Source of the DNA: Hymenopus coronatus
Taxonomy: Eukaryota; Arthropoda; Insecta; Mantodea; Hymenopodidae
DNA: 64,000 nt
Assembly: GCA_030762935.1 (NCBI GenBank)
Contig: CM060893.1
Coordinates: forward strand, 10,398,001 to 10,462,000
Reading direction: 5' to 3'
Shown here: piece after piece, positions 33,331 to 44,135 of the stretch
Numbering within the stretch: the first letter of the stretch is position 1
Layout: each line of letters opens with the position of its first letter
The notes under the pieces: generated by a model
Seen by the model: the letters and a program-made list of their open reading frames with translations, nothing else
The model's database searches: none
What the model was told of the DNA's origin: nothing
Position numbers and translations under genes: made by a program

Positions 33331-33760
33331 ATACACTGTACACCTGTGGACACAAAAAATGATTCATCACTAGATTTCAAGTGTCATCAAAGAGCTTTGT
33401 GTAGCTTTCTAAAAGCTGTATTCACAATGCACACAAAAGAACTACACTGTGGTCTGTGACTGTCAGCACATTATGGTGGTCGAGGGATTAAGAAGGCCTT
33501 GCTTCCACTTATAAGTTCCTAGGTTCAAATCTCATGCTGGTTGTCATTTTTATAATGTATGTTAATTTAATGAATGGGCATGAAGAGCATAATATTGAAT
33601 TTATGTAATTTTGGCATTTGAAATTATGGGCCTATCTATGCCCACAGAAACATAATTCTACTAACACCTGTGTTAAACAACTAAAAAAAATGTGTAAATA
33701 AATTAATATCATCTAAAACTAAACAAAAAATAAACATTACTAATATCGGTGTATGAATCC
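33331..33760. other. Intergenic stretch with a possible SINE head
   Basis: Near 33474-33545 a tRNA-like stretch (tggtggtcgagggattaaga, then ggttcaaatctcatgc) suggests a decayed SINE head of unknown family. Nothing else was recognised. Confidence 0.35.
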
Positions 33761-34190
33761 TCAGCCCATACTGTCTTCAATCTTCAGGGTATAGACAAAA
33801 TTAAAATCCTTATATAATGTGGACGAGAAGCCAAAAGAGTCCAGTCTCCTTGAATGTGTAACCAGAAGCCATCTTTTGTCCTTTGCCCATCTACAGATAG
33901 CATAGCTCCCTTTTTCCCTCAGCCCACACATTCTCAATAGGTTCAAATCTAATGAACATGGAGGCCAGTCTACCACTTTAATATCCTGCCTCTCTGAAAA
34001 CCAATTTGAAACCTTTCGAGATCTGTTGACAGGATGATTATCCTGTACAAATTCAACAATTCCAGCAGGCTATCTCATCCTCAAAGAGGGAATAAAAATA
34101 TTATGAGTGTTACTGTGTACTGCACACCGTTCATTGTATTGTTATGTTGCCACAGCACACCTAGACTGTCCCTTATATACACGATAAGAT
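33761..34190 (-). pseudogene. Tc1-like transposase relic, C-terminal half
   Basis: Minus-strand translation gives FVQDNHPVNRSRKVSNWF (second catalytic Asp block) followed by KVVDWPPCSLDLNLLRMCG, which corresponds to the DWPxxSPDLNPIE signature of Tc1 transposases with several substitutions. The frame is broken upstream. It is an old dead Tc1 element. Confidence 0.65.
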
Positions 34191-34964
34191 ATGCAACCAT
34201 GATGAAATTGTGAAGTCACATATTTTGCATTGTATCAGGACTTCAAAAAGAAAGTTTCTACCTACTAAAAATTTGAATTTGCCCAAACTTGGGTTCCTAA
34301 AAATGTTTCAAAACATTGGTTTTCTTAACAACACTTTTAGTGTTTTTCACACTATAGAGGTTCAATTTTGTGTTTTTAATGAGAGAGAACTGTTGGTGCC
34401 TGAAGCTTTTGTGTACCATTCTGCCTACCACTTACATTTATGTATAGCATATAGCTGTTCAGTAGAATAAACCCTTAAACATCATCATATTAGCTATCAT
34501 ATCATTAACTGTTCAGAATGTCATATATAAAATGTCTAAAATAAATGGCCACTATAGGTTGATTCTTCATTAAGAACTAAGAGAAGGGGTGGAAAAAAAA
34601 GCATTTGCTACATGCAAGAAGAGACTCAGCAACCCTCACCAGAGGAATAACCTACATTTTGCCACAGTGCTACAGTGAACACAAATGAAGGTGGCAGGTT
34701 TAGTAATGCTATACATTAAAAGCTGTATATGTTTTGTGTCTAATATTTTAGTTAATATTGATAGTTTGTCGAAGAAGCTTAAGTTATGTATTTCGTTATG
34801 ATTATTGATCATATGGGTTAATAATATTAGATTTGGAACTAGTGACACCTTATTGCTGCCGCTATACAACTGTTTCACGGATGGTGTACATAAAGCGCTG
34901 AGCCGTGAAGGACCTATAGTAATTTGGCATTCCAGACATGACTTTTTTTTGTCTATGTGTGTAC
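34191..34964. other. Intergenic stretch, nothing recognised
   Basis: AT-rich sequence with small open frames and no motif. Confidence 0.4.
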
Positions 34965-35778
34965 ACAGTAGCTAGAGAAGGCTTTATATTCCATCCAAAA
35001 ATTTAATGTTGATATTTTACCAGAAATATGTTTTGAGGTCCCCTAAATCCAAAAAAAAAAGTTTAGAAAAACTCTGTGTATGCATGCTCGTGTGTCTGTA
35101 GACAGCAGAGCCCAAACTATTAAAACACCAAACCTGGTTTAGAACGTTCCAAGGATGCAGCACAAAGATTTTCGAAAATCTCCCCACCCTCAACTACACT
35201 TGACATGGAAAACATTTCGAAAATTTTGATTTTCTCAAAAATGGCTCTAACAATTCTGATTAAAATCTATTTTTTTAAGATACTTACATGATAAATAAAA
35301 TGTATATCTTAAATTTTCTGGGAATAGCCTCTGAAGACCTCTTTGTTCTAGAGGAATTTTTTTTAATTTTGCATAACTAGTAAACTGTAAGCATAGACAA
35401 AACCTACTAGACAAAATATGTAGATTTCCTTAAAACATAAAGTTTATGCCAAATACATTTTTTTCGTGGAGTTGATCATTTTCAAGATATTCCTTGCTAT
35501 TAGTTTCAATTTCAAAATACAACCTTTTCTCGTTCAGGAATTTGTGAACTCCTGGCCTCGCAAAGAAATTGATTTCAATTCCATTGCAACCACATTTTAA
35601 AACATTCGACTGTTGATTTAGTCTAGCGTAGAAGGAAAATCAGGGAATGCATACTTATAAGGAACTAAGGAATAAGACCATTTCTGCTAATGTTTATCTT
35701 AATTAGAATAATTAACAATAATTTGTTACAGAGATATAGAGAAACTCATGTGAATGGAACACATCAGATTTTTTTTTT
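34965..35778 (-). repeat. R1 repeat, near full-length minus copy
   Basis: It runs from ctagagaaggctttatattc through ttttctcaaaaatggctct and gtagatttccttaaaacata to gagaaactcatgtgaatgga on the plus strand. At about 815 bases it gives the clearest view of R1 structure in minus orientation. It has no long frame. Confidence 0.78.
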
Positions 35779-36640
35779 TAATTTTAAATAAATGTCACAA
35801 TATTCTTTATTTTATAAAATATATATGTGCTAATTTTCATGATAGGACATACATAAATGGGAAGTTAAAAAAAATAACTTATTTAGCTAGATACTGGATT
35901 TTGTGTTTAACTATGCTGGTGATTGGCATTTGAGCATCATGGCGGACCTTCCCACTCTCTACAGATGTGCAGATACTACAGTATCAGTTTATGCATAGTG
36001 TACACGTCCTTTATAATTACTATGAAAGCGCCCATTTTAAATGAAGGGTACTTAAATATAATTTGCAACAAATGATAGCTAAAGTTTACAAAGTACTGAA
36101 GTAATTCAAAGAATGATGATGCATTTACTTTAAGAGGATAAGAGCAGTCTTTAATTAATGCTTCCAATTTTTACACTGATATGAAAGCATGTAATGTTCT
36201 TATGCCACTTATCAGTTTTAGTCTTTCAATTAAAGACATTCTGTTTTATAATGTGCATGTATCACACAGAAACAATTGTACTGATATTTTTCCTTGTCCA
36301 TTCTGTAATTCTGTTATTTCTAAATGGTAGCAAACTGAGAATGATTATGTTGCGTTCTTCCTCGGGACAGTGTAAAGAAATAGCACAATAGGCATTTTAG
36401 AAATAATACAATGAGAGGGATGACTTCTTGCCTGGAGGTCCCGGATACCATTCAAGGCTGTGGTGTGGAATGTTTCTTTAACCAGAATTATTCCCTATCC
36501 CCCACAGAGTCCGGAAATATTTATGTGAGAGTGAATGTATGTGTGTTTGAGGAAAATAACACAACTTAAACCCAACGTGAAGAACCCACAGGCGAGTTGT
36601 TTCTAATGCAAAACACCCGATATGAACTTAGATGTTGGCA
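35779..36640. other. Intergenic stretch
   Basis: The frame at 36194-36391 and its neighbours give TDIFPCPFCNS, which might be a LINE C-terminal zinc motif, but the support is weak. Nothing else was recognised. Confidence 0.35.
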
Positions 36641-36711
36641 CTGGCCAATGACAGTGCACCAGATGGTCCTTCAGCCTTCCCCTCCAGATATAAATACCAC
36701 TGCCAGAGCAA

Positions 36712-36796
36712 CTTCTCTCCAGTTCTCTGATGATGGCGACAGAGTACGTTGTGGAAGGCTTGGAAATTAATCTTGCCTGGCTGACATCCAGAGAAG
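36712..36796 (+). ncRNA. Possible decayed hammerhead ribozyme motif
   Basis: The conserved core string CTGATGA (36727-36733) is followed by a stem-loop: GGCGAC (36735-36740), loop AGAGTAC, GTTGTG (36748-36753). Then comes GAAG, where the hammerhead core has GAAA. An outer helix pairs CTTCTCT (36712-36718) with AGAGAAG (36790-36796), and AGGC with GCCT could form the third helix. Penelope-like elements, present in this window, are known to carry hammerhead motifs. The core substitutions suggest an inactive relic. Chance similarity is possible. Confidence 0.35.
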
Positions 36797-36965
36797 AAAT
36801 AAAAATAATGAAATTTGGTCAAAACAAAATAATACAGGTATCTTTAATTTGCCTTTGAAAGTTAAAAAACATTTTGAAAAACTGATGTCTGTCTGGTTTG
36901 ACATAGAATGACTCAAATGGAATTATAATGATGCTGTAAGATTGCTCTTATCACAAATTTCACTT

Positions 36966-38364
36966 CTAAACAAGTTTTTTGACCTCATGAATTAATGTAT
37001 GTATTCTCAAGCTTGATTCCATTATAAAGCTCTTATCACACTTAAGGCATTTATATGGCCTTCTGCCTTCATGTATTATAGTGTGTGCTTTCAAACTTGA
37101 TAGGTATTTAAACCTCTTATCACATTTTTCACATTTAAATGCTTTGTCCTCATGAACTACATTATGCTGTCTCAGACATGATGCTGTAATAAAAGCCTTA
37201 TCACACTTGGTACATTTAAACTTTCTATGTTCGTGAATTATGTTATGACTCTTCAAATATGAAGGACCCAAAAATACTTTGTCACATATTCTACATTTAA
37301 ATGGATTTATGTCACTATGAATTAAACTATGTTGTTTCAAACGTGTTTCTGTATAATAGCTCCTTTCACATCTGTTGCACTTGAATGACCTGTTACCCTT
37401 GTGAATTGAAATGTGTGTTTTCAAATGTATTGCCTGAGTGAAGCCCTTGTCGCACAGGTGGCATTTATATGGCCTATCACCCCCATGAACAAAAGTATGA
37501 GCTCTTAAAGTTGATGCAAATGCAAAACTCCTGCCACAAATGTTACAGTAATGTGGACTTTTACCATTATGTATTAAACTGTGTATTTTCAAATGCAATG
37601 CAACAGTAAAACTCTTGTCACATTTATCACATTTAAATGGTTTTTTCCCCTCATGAATTGAATAGTGCATTTTAAAATCTGATGCTTGTGTAAAGCTTTT
37701 ATCACAAATGCTACACTTATATTGTTGCCTTTTATCATGAATTAGTTGGTGTCTTTTCAACAATCTTGCTGTTGTAAATATCTTACTACATTTGTTGCAT
37801 TTATGTAGACTTCTGCCTTCATGAACTAAAATATGAGCTTTCAGATACCATGCACTTGTATAGGTTTTTCCACAAATGTTACACTTGTGCTTTTGTCTAT
37901 TGCTCTCATGAAGGAAACTGTGTTTCTTCAATGCTGATTCTGTAGCAAAGCCCTTTTCACACACCTCACATTTGTATAACCTTTTACCCTCATGAACTAA
38001 ACTATGTGCTTTCAATCCTGATCCTGTAGTAAAGATCTTTTCACAAACTTTACATCTATATGACCTTTTGTCCTCACATGTTAAAAGTCTTTTTAAAATT
38101 GCTGCTCCGCTCGTGCTTGTATCAGAATAGCTGTATGGCATTCTGCCCTCATGAGCTACAATGTGAGCCTGTAAGGAGGATTTCTGCTTGAAACATCTGC
38201 CACAATATTCACACTTGTGCAATAGTTTGTTATTCTCACTGAATGTGTGTGTGATATTATTTGTGTGACTAGCACAGTTATTTTCTATTGGTTTTAGGGA
38301 ACCCTTTCCCAAATTAGTGCTGGTAATATCAGATTCATAGTTCCATACTGCTCGAGTATCCAAC
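36966..38364 (-). CDS. C2H2 zinc-finger gene 2, terminal exon (14 intact fingers)
   Basis: A 3' splice site, gatttattccag, lies just upstream of 38364. The exon starts with G, which would complete an Arg codon begun by AG in a preceding exon, the same phase as gene 1. The opening LDTRAVWNYESD aligns with LNMEAVQNCESS of gene 1, so the exons are paralogous. Fourteen fingers match C-X2-C-X12-H-X3-H. The second finger position is ruined (YSYSDTSTSGAAILK, with no zinc ligands). The helices differ from gene 1 and no six-finger cassette is evident. The upstream exons were not found between here and 47 kb. The mini-exon at 61285-61337 is a formal candidate. A nuclear DNA-binding role is inferred from the family. 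Confidence 0.85.
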
Positions 38365-38466
38365 CTGGAATAAATCAAGAAAATCATCAGCAATCAAAAT
38401 CACACTACAGTAAAACAGGAGACAGATTGTTTTAGATGAAAGTGTGGGTGTATACCAGGTGTAAAT

Positions 38467-39776
38467 ATTGTATTTATCCGAATACAAAGCAACCTCCATT
38501 TTTCAGAACTTTATTTGGGAATTTAGCATATCATCTACATAAGACATGCTTAAAAGGCCTCGCTACATAAAAAGAAGAATTTTTAAATTAAATTTAAAGG
38601 TTTGCCATATATTATGAACAAACTAAGGGTTTGATTAAGTCCCTTATTTATTTATTTATTTTACTTAATTTGAATTTGCGCAGAAATTCGCGTTTTGAGC
38701 AGTTGCCAGAGGGGAGTATGGAAATGTACGATATGGGTGCGATGGTACAATATGGCGGTGGCGGTAACATTACTGTAATGACACTGATAGATATGATTTT
38801 GTATTTAGACAACAGGATTATTATAACACATCTTAGAAATGTACGGTATATGCGATGATAGAACGTAACGGCTGCGGTGGCGGTAGCATAACTATAACGA
38901 CGATGATGGATATGATTTTGTATTTAGACAGCATACTTAATATGACGCATAGTAAATGTTTCTACCTAATTTGAATTTGCGCACAAATTCACATTGCGAG
39001 CAGGAGAGTCGGAGAAGGAAGAACGAAATGTACAGAAGAAGCCATGATAGAACGTGACGGCGGCAGTGGCGGTAGCATAACTGTAACGACGATGGTGGAT
39101 ATGATTTTGTATTCAGACAACATACTTAATATAACACATTGTAAATATGTTTACCTAATTTGAATTTACGCTGAAATTCACATTGCGAGCGGGAGAAACA
39201 GAGAAGGGAGAACGAAATAGACGGTATATACAATGACTAACTGCGGCGATGGTGGCAGCATAGCTGTGACGACAATTATTTATGAATGCTATTTTCTGTC
39301 AAGACAACCTACTTAACATAATATATTGTAAAACGTTTTACCTAGTTCGAATCTGCGCGTAAATTCACATTGCAGTATATGTGCGACCCGAGGAGAGGAA
39401 ATGTGCCGCTAACCTCTTTCTTTCTGCTTGACCGTTCTGACTTCCAATACAACATTATACGCAATCGCCAACGTGAAAGGAAGTTCTGTAATTTTATTTT
39501 AGCCTCGGATAATCATCTTATTTTCCATTGAGAACGCTCATAGACTTCTTAACAGCTAATTTTCGGAGAGAAATGAAACGGTCAAGATCTGGCGCATACG
39601 TCGCGACCTTGGCGATAATCTATACCAGTTCCCCCAGGTTTCACTACTGTGTACCCGCAAAGTTGGAAATTTTGTTATTCAGAAAACATATATCGCGAAT
39701 GCTAGATGACCCACAGGTCTGAACATTAATTGGGGGGAAAAAAAACATCGTCTTGTATTCGGATAAATACGGTAAT
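38467..39776. mobile_element. Inverted-repeat element carrying a minisatellite
   Basis: The left end has tatttatccgaatacaa and the right end has ttgtattcggataaatac, a 17-base perfect inverted pair about 1.3 kb apart. The interior has a tandem array (38661-39375) and about 350 bases of other sequence, including a 64-codon frame of unknown nature at 39528-39722. It looks like a DNA transposon or MITE with an expanded internal repeat. The target duplication could not be fixed. Confidence 0.55.
38661..39375 (+). repeat. Minisatellite, unit about 188 bases
   Basis: Unit starts (ttacctaatttgaatttgcg-like) lie at about 38661, 38962, 39151 and 39338. The last two spacings are 187-190 bases. The first spacing is 301 because the ggcggtggcggtaac to tatgattttgtatttagaca part is duplicated within it. 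Units are clearly diverged, so the array is not new. Confidence 0.8.
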
Positions 39777-40179
39777 TAACAATTCATGAATTTTACAATG
39801 ATAGATAGTTCATAGACAATCAATTTGAGATAGGTAGCCATGGTCCACCAAGAAAACAGATATTTGAATTTCAGATTTGAATCCCAACAGCCGCGTTGGT
39901 CTCTCCCACCCCCTCTTCATATAATTTACAATCTAACCAAGGCTGAAGTTTTTAATTTTAAATTCTTTTAATTGTCATTTTCACTCTCATGAATTAAACA
40001 GTATGCACTGAAAACTATAATTACAAAAATTTAATGAACTGGTACTGGTCTACACAGATACCAACAAATGTAAATTTATAAGTACCTATTTAAAAAAAAT
40101 TAAGTGTGAACTTTTACAAAAATAAGATTTGTTGCTATTAATATTATAATACAATAGATAGGTACAATAAAAACAAACG
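39777..40179. other. Intergenic stretch, nothing recognised
   Basis: AT-rich sequence. A possible B-box-like gatttgaatcccaacag lies near 39874. Confidence 0.35.
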
Positions 40180-40192
40180 TAAGCAAAGAAGA

Positions 40193-40542
40193 GGTCGTCT
40201 CCTTAGCGCGGTGGTAGCGCAGCTGCCTACCAAGCGGGAGACCTGGGTTCGATCCCCAGTACTGGCGTGGGGATTTTTCCCCCGCTGGGAGACCTGGACC
40301 GGGGTGCACTCAGCCTCGTGAGGTCCCTGGGGGGCCAATTGAGGAGCTACTTGATGGAGAAGTAGCGGCTCCAGGTCGTGAGGACCGCATTAACCGGCCG
40401 GGAGGGGCTCGAGGCGCTGACCACGTCTCACCCTCCAATACTGCACCCCATCCATGACGTCTGTAGTGGACCGAGATGGGGGACGCAGCGGCCGGGCGGT
40501 AGGCCAAGGTTCCCCATGAGCTGTCGTGCCATGGAGTTATGT
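40193..40542 (+). mobile_element. SINE family C, copy 2
   Basis: A complete copy with head ctccttagcgcggtggtagc, a B box ggttcgatcccc and a GC-rich body ending gccatggagttat. A 13-base duplication, taagcaaagaaga, lies at 40180-40192 and 40543-40555. The high GC content and clean duplication suggest a young insertion. Confidence 0.95.
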
Positions 40543-40594
40543 TAAGCAAAGAAGATGCATTAGCTTCAAAGGAAGTGCTTAAAATTGTTGCCAC

Positions 40595-40815
40595 TACCTG
40601 CCAGTCTCATAGCATGTCTGCCTCACATTCAAAAGGTTGCAAGTTTGAATCTCGCTTAGGGTGAGTTACCCAGATAAGTTTTTTTTTGGGGGGGGGTGAT
40701 TTTTCTCTTATCCAGAGAAGACGAATGTTGAGAAACTTTAAGCTCCATGGACCATGAGATTATTTTCACTGATTTCATTCATCTGATATCACCAACCAGG
40801 TTAAAGGATATTAAG
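40595..40815 (+). mobile_element. SINE family D, copy 3
   Basis: The tRNA-like head (catgtctgcctcacattcaa with the B box agtttgaatctcgc) is followed by the family body (aagacgaatgttgagaaact and accaaccaggttaaaggata). It has a long T and G run at 40680-40697. Confidence 0.8.
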
Positions 40816-40821
40816 CCATAT

Positions 40822-41345
40822 ATACAGGATGCTTCAAAATACTTTTACAGTGTTTGGTGATGGGTTCCTGACATCAAAACAACAAAATATGTTCATATAA
40901 ACATGTGCTCTAAAACACGTTTTCTTGTTATCAATTTATTGGTGAAAGTCACCTTCAACGGCTTTCCGGATCCAACCTGATAACTTCATTTATTTATTCA
41001 CTTATTTATACAAGGCTTGTTTGACCCATTTTATCCCGGCCTTGTTTTGCCAAGGCTATTTGCTAACATTTGTCATTTATCAGATGTGTAACATTTCCCA
41101 GCAGCATGCCTTACATTGCTATCTACAGGGGCTTCATTCTGCAGTCTCTCCTGGACTTAGTAGAAAATGTGCCTCCTCAAATAAGAAAAAACCTGTGGTT
41201 TATGCAAGATGCTCTAGTACATTTCAGTCACATTGTTCGAGATGCACTGGGTATCTAGCATGACAGACTAGGTAGAGAGGGACCGGCTCCATGGCCTGCA
41301 TGTTCCCCTGACCTCAATTCTTTGGATTTTTATTGTGTGCGTGCA
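40822..41345 (+). pseudogene. T3 transposase relic, catalytic part
   Basis: The left end tacaggatgcttcaaaatac looks like a terminal repeat. The frame from about 41070 gives NVPPQIRKNLWFMQDALVHF, then SHIVRDALGI and, after a stop, GREGPAPWPACSPDLNSLDF. These correspond to the second and third catalytic blocks of a Tc1/mariner-superfamily transposase (relatives read FMQDGAPAHF and SPDLNPLDF). The N-terminus is missing. Confidence 0.68.
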
Positions 41346-41875
41346 CGTGTGTTATTTTACCCAAAAATGAAGTCAGTTAAATATAAAACTAGATATGTAA
41401 GTGCAGTATATTCCAAGACTACAAGAAGATTTTCATAAAACTTTCCCACCTCAAACTTCCCTTTACATGGATTTTCCTTTTTCTCAAAAATGGCTCTGAT
41501 TTTGATTAAAATAGGTACCATGTATTACATACATTTACATAATAAAATATATATCTTGAATTTCCTGAGAATAGGCTCTGAAACAATTTTGGGCAACTTT
41601 TTCACAACCAGCAAATCTTAAGATAGAAACAAACTCTTTTAACTACTCAAATTATGTAGATCTCATTTTAAAACACACAATTTATGATAGATAATTTTTT
41701 TCTTTTGGTAGTCTTAGCCAAATCCAAGATATTGTTTATTTTTGGCCCAAATCCCAATACTTATGCTTTTCTCAAATGAGAAATTGTCATTTGTGTTTTT
41801 TTTTACCCTGGTTATGCAAATTGAATGGAATTTCAATGCATTCACATAGTAACCAATACTTTACACACTTTTTGT
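41346..41875 (-). repeat. R1 repeat, partial minus copy
   Basis: Minus-strand R1 body without its terminal region. It contains ttttctcaaaaatggctctg and gtagatctcattttaaaaca on the plus strand. Confidence 0.65.
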
Positions 41876-41944
41876 TAGCTGAATATCTTATCCACAGATA
41901 CCTCCCTCTTCTTTTTTACTTTTTATAGCATGTATATGCAATGC

Positions 41945-43345
41945 ACATAGCTAGAGAAGGCATTGTATTCCACCCAAAATTTTGATGTCAAAATTTCACC
42001 AGAAAGGTAAGTTTTGACTTCCCCTGAGATTGAAATAAGTATTTTTACCTTCTCTGCACATATTATGTACATAGTGTATAGAGATGGTATTGTAATGCAC
42101 CCAAAAATTTGATACTGAGATTTCACCAGAAATACATGTTTTGAGACTCCGTGATTCATAAATCATTTTAGAAAAAGGTCTGTGTGTCTGTAAACAGCAT
42201 AGCTCAAAAACTAAGGCTGTTAAATACCAAACTTTGTATTTAAATTTATCATCTTCCAAGGATGCGACACAAAGAATTTCAAGAAAATCCCTGCGCCTAA
42301 CATGGAACATTTTTTTAAAATATTTGATTTTCTCAAAAATGGCTCCGATTTTGATTAAAATACTTTATGTTTCAGATATTTTTAATACAAATGGGATGTG
42401 TATTTTGAATTTTCTGGGAATAGTCTCCAAAGTTCTCTTCATTCTGGATGACGTTTGTATAAACCATAAGAGATAGACAAAAATTTAGTACACAAAAAAT
42501 GTAGATCTCATTAAAACACACAATTAATGTCGTACATTTTTTGTAGAGTTAACTGCTTTTTAGATATTCCAGATTATTGGTATCAATTTTAAGACACGAA
42601 CTTTTCTCGAACAGGAAGACATCTTTCTTCTCGTTTGTTTACTCCTGGTAAGAAAAGAGAGTGAAATTTAAATTGTTTACATAGCAATCAGTGTTTAAAG
42701 GTCTTCACTTTTGCTTTAGCCTGCTTTCTCTTCCACTTACAAGGAAATAAGTAATAAAACTAATTCTGTTTATTTCATCTTGATTAGCAAGATGTAGCTA
42801 AAATATTAAGCCTTGAATAAAAGATTTGCTTTTAGAAAAAGGTTCATGTGCAGCATACATCATAAATGAAAAGTCTGCTAAATACCAAACTTGATGTTTA
42901 AGTTCAGTATCATCCAAGGATGCAACATGAAGATTTTCAAGACAAATCCCCCACCCCAACTTCCCTTTACATGGAAAAAATTTCAAACATTTTGGTTTTC
43001 TTAAAATGGCTCTAACAATTTTGATTATAATTTTTTATGTTTAAGATTTTTGCATAAAAATAAAATGTATTTCTTGAATTTTCTGGAATAGCTTCTGAAG
43101 ACCTCTTTATTCTGGATGAACTTTTCTGAATTTTGCATAACTGGTAAACCATAAGAGATAGACAAAATTTAATATACAAAAAGTATAGACTTCTTAAAAC
43201 ACCCAATTTGTGTCATATACAGTTATCTCATGGAGCTGACCGTTACGTCCATGTTATTGGTTTCAGAGCATGAATTAGATGAATAATAATTTATTACAGA
43301 GATGTAGAGAAAGGTATTTGAGTGGAACACATCAGGGTCTCCAAA
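41945..43345 (-). repeat. R1 repeats, tandem minus copies
   Basis: At least two head-to-tail minus copies are present (about 42060-42860 and 42830-43345), preceded by a short end fragment at 41945-42060. The sequence ends at acagagatgtagagaaaggt and gagtggaacacatcag. Confidence 0.7.
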
Positions 43346-43559
43346 ACCTAGTTATTTTTCATAACCATCCTAAAATTTATTTCATTTTAGTAGCACCTGT
43401 GTTTAAATCTTGCACTTCTGATATAGCTGCCGATATGTGCCATACCTCCAAACACTTAGGATACTTACTTAAGTGTGCTGTCTATACAAATCCTCTTATA
43501 CTTTCATATTTAGCTTCTTCGAATGAACACATCAATGATATTTGATGAGTCGATTAATT

Positions 43560-44135
43560 ACATTAAATAACACTTACTTGGGATTTTTGCCGGAACATGT
43601 TTCAAAAGACTAGTTTCCTTCATTTTCAACCACACATTGACTAATTCCTTGTGGTGAAGCTGGCGTTGTTGTGAGTGGTCTCCTCTGGTGGTGGTTCAAT
43701 GAACTTATTAAACACATCCTTCTGTGGGACGTCGAAATTGAAAACTCTATTTCTATTTTTTACAATGAAGATGTGTTACCATGTGGCCAGCTCTTGTTTT
43801 CCTGCTATGTGTTTTAGAAGTTTTGGTTCTGAATTTATATTGTGGTGTTTTGTCCAAAAGTGGGTGGCAACTGCTGATTTTTCCAATTGTTTTTGATTTA
43901 TATTTCTGAAGTGTTCTTTGGATCCCACATGGGAATACATCTTCATTGTAAAAAATAGAAATAGGGTTTTCAATTTTGACATCCCACAGAAGGATAAGTT
44001 TAGCAAGTTCATTGAACCACCACCAGAGGAGACAGCACTCACAACAATGCCAGTGTAATTAATCGACTCGTCAAATAAATGAATATAACAACACTGTTTA
44101 CAAACCTCCACAAAAAGAAAAGTGGACATCAATGA
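43560..44135. pseudogene. Penelope-like fragment 2, inverted pair
   Basis: The plus strand at about 43930-44050 and the minus strand at about 43675-43790 both encode the same C-terminal piece (KNRNRVFNFD, then KFIEPPPEET). They are inverted copies separated by about 130 bases. That middle part, read on the minus strand, gives KEHFRNINQKQLEKSAVATH and HFWTKHHNINSEPKLLKHI, the end of a GIY-YIG domain. The bases tgatgagtcgattaatta (left) and taattaatcgactcgtca (right) are also inverted, so the repeat extends outward. Inverted, 5'-truncated double copies are a known feature of Penelope-like elements. Confidence 0.68.

Noticed and set aside
38661..39375. CRISPR-like array
   Set aside because: Units are about 188 bases, diverged and directly adjacent without unique spacers, in a eukaryotic context. 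It is a minisatellite.
39528..39722. 64-codon frame inside the inverted-repeat element as a gene
   Set aside because: No motif or splice support, and too short to judge.
40193..40275. Functional tRNA gene
   Set aside because: A and B boxes are present, but the sequence continues into a repeat body with target duplications. It is a SINE head. The same applies to the heads of families A, B, D and E.
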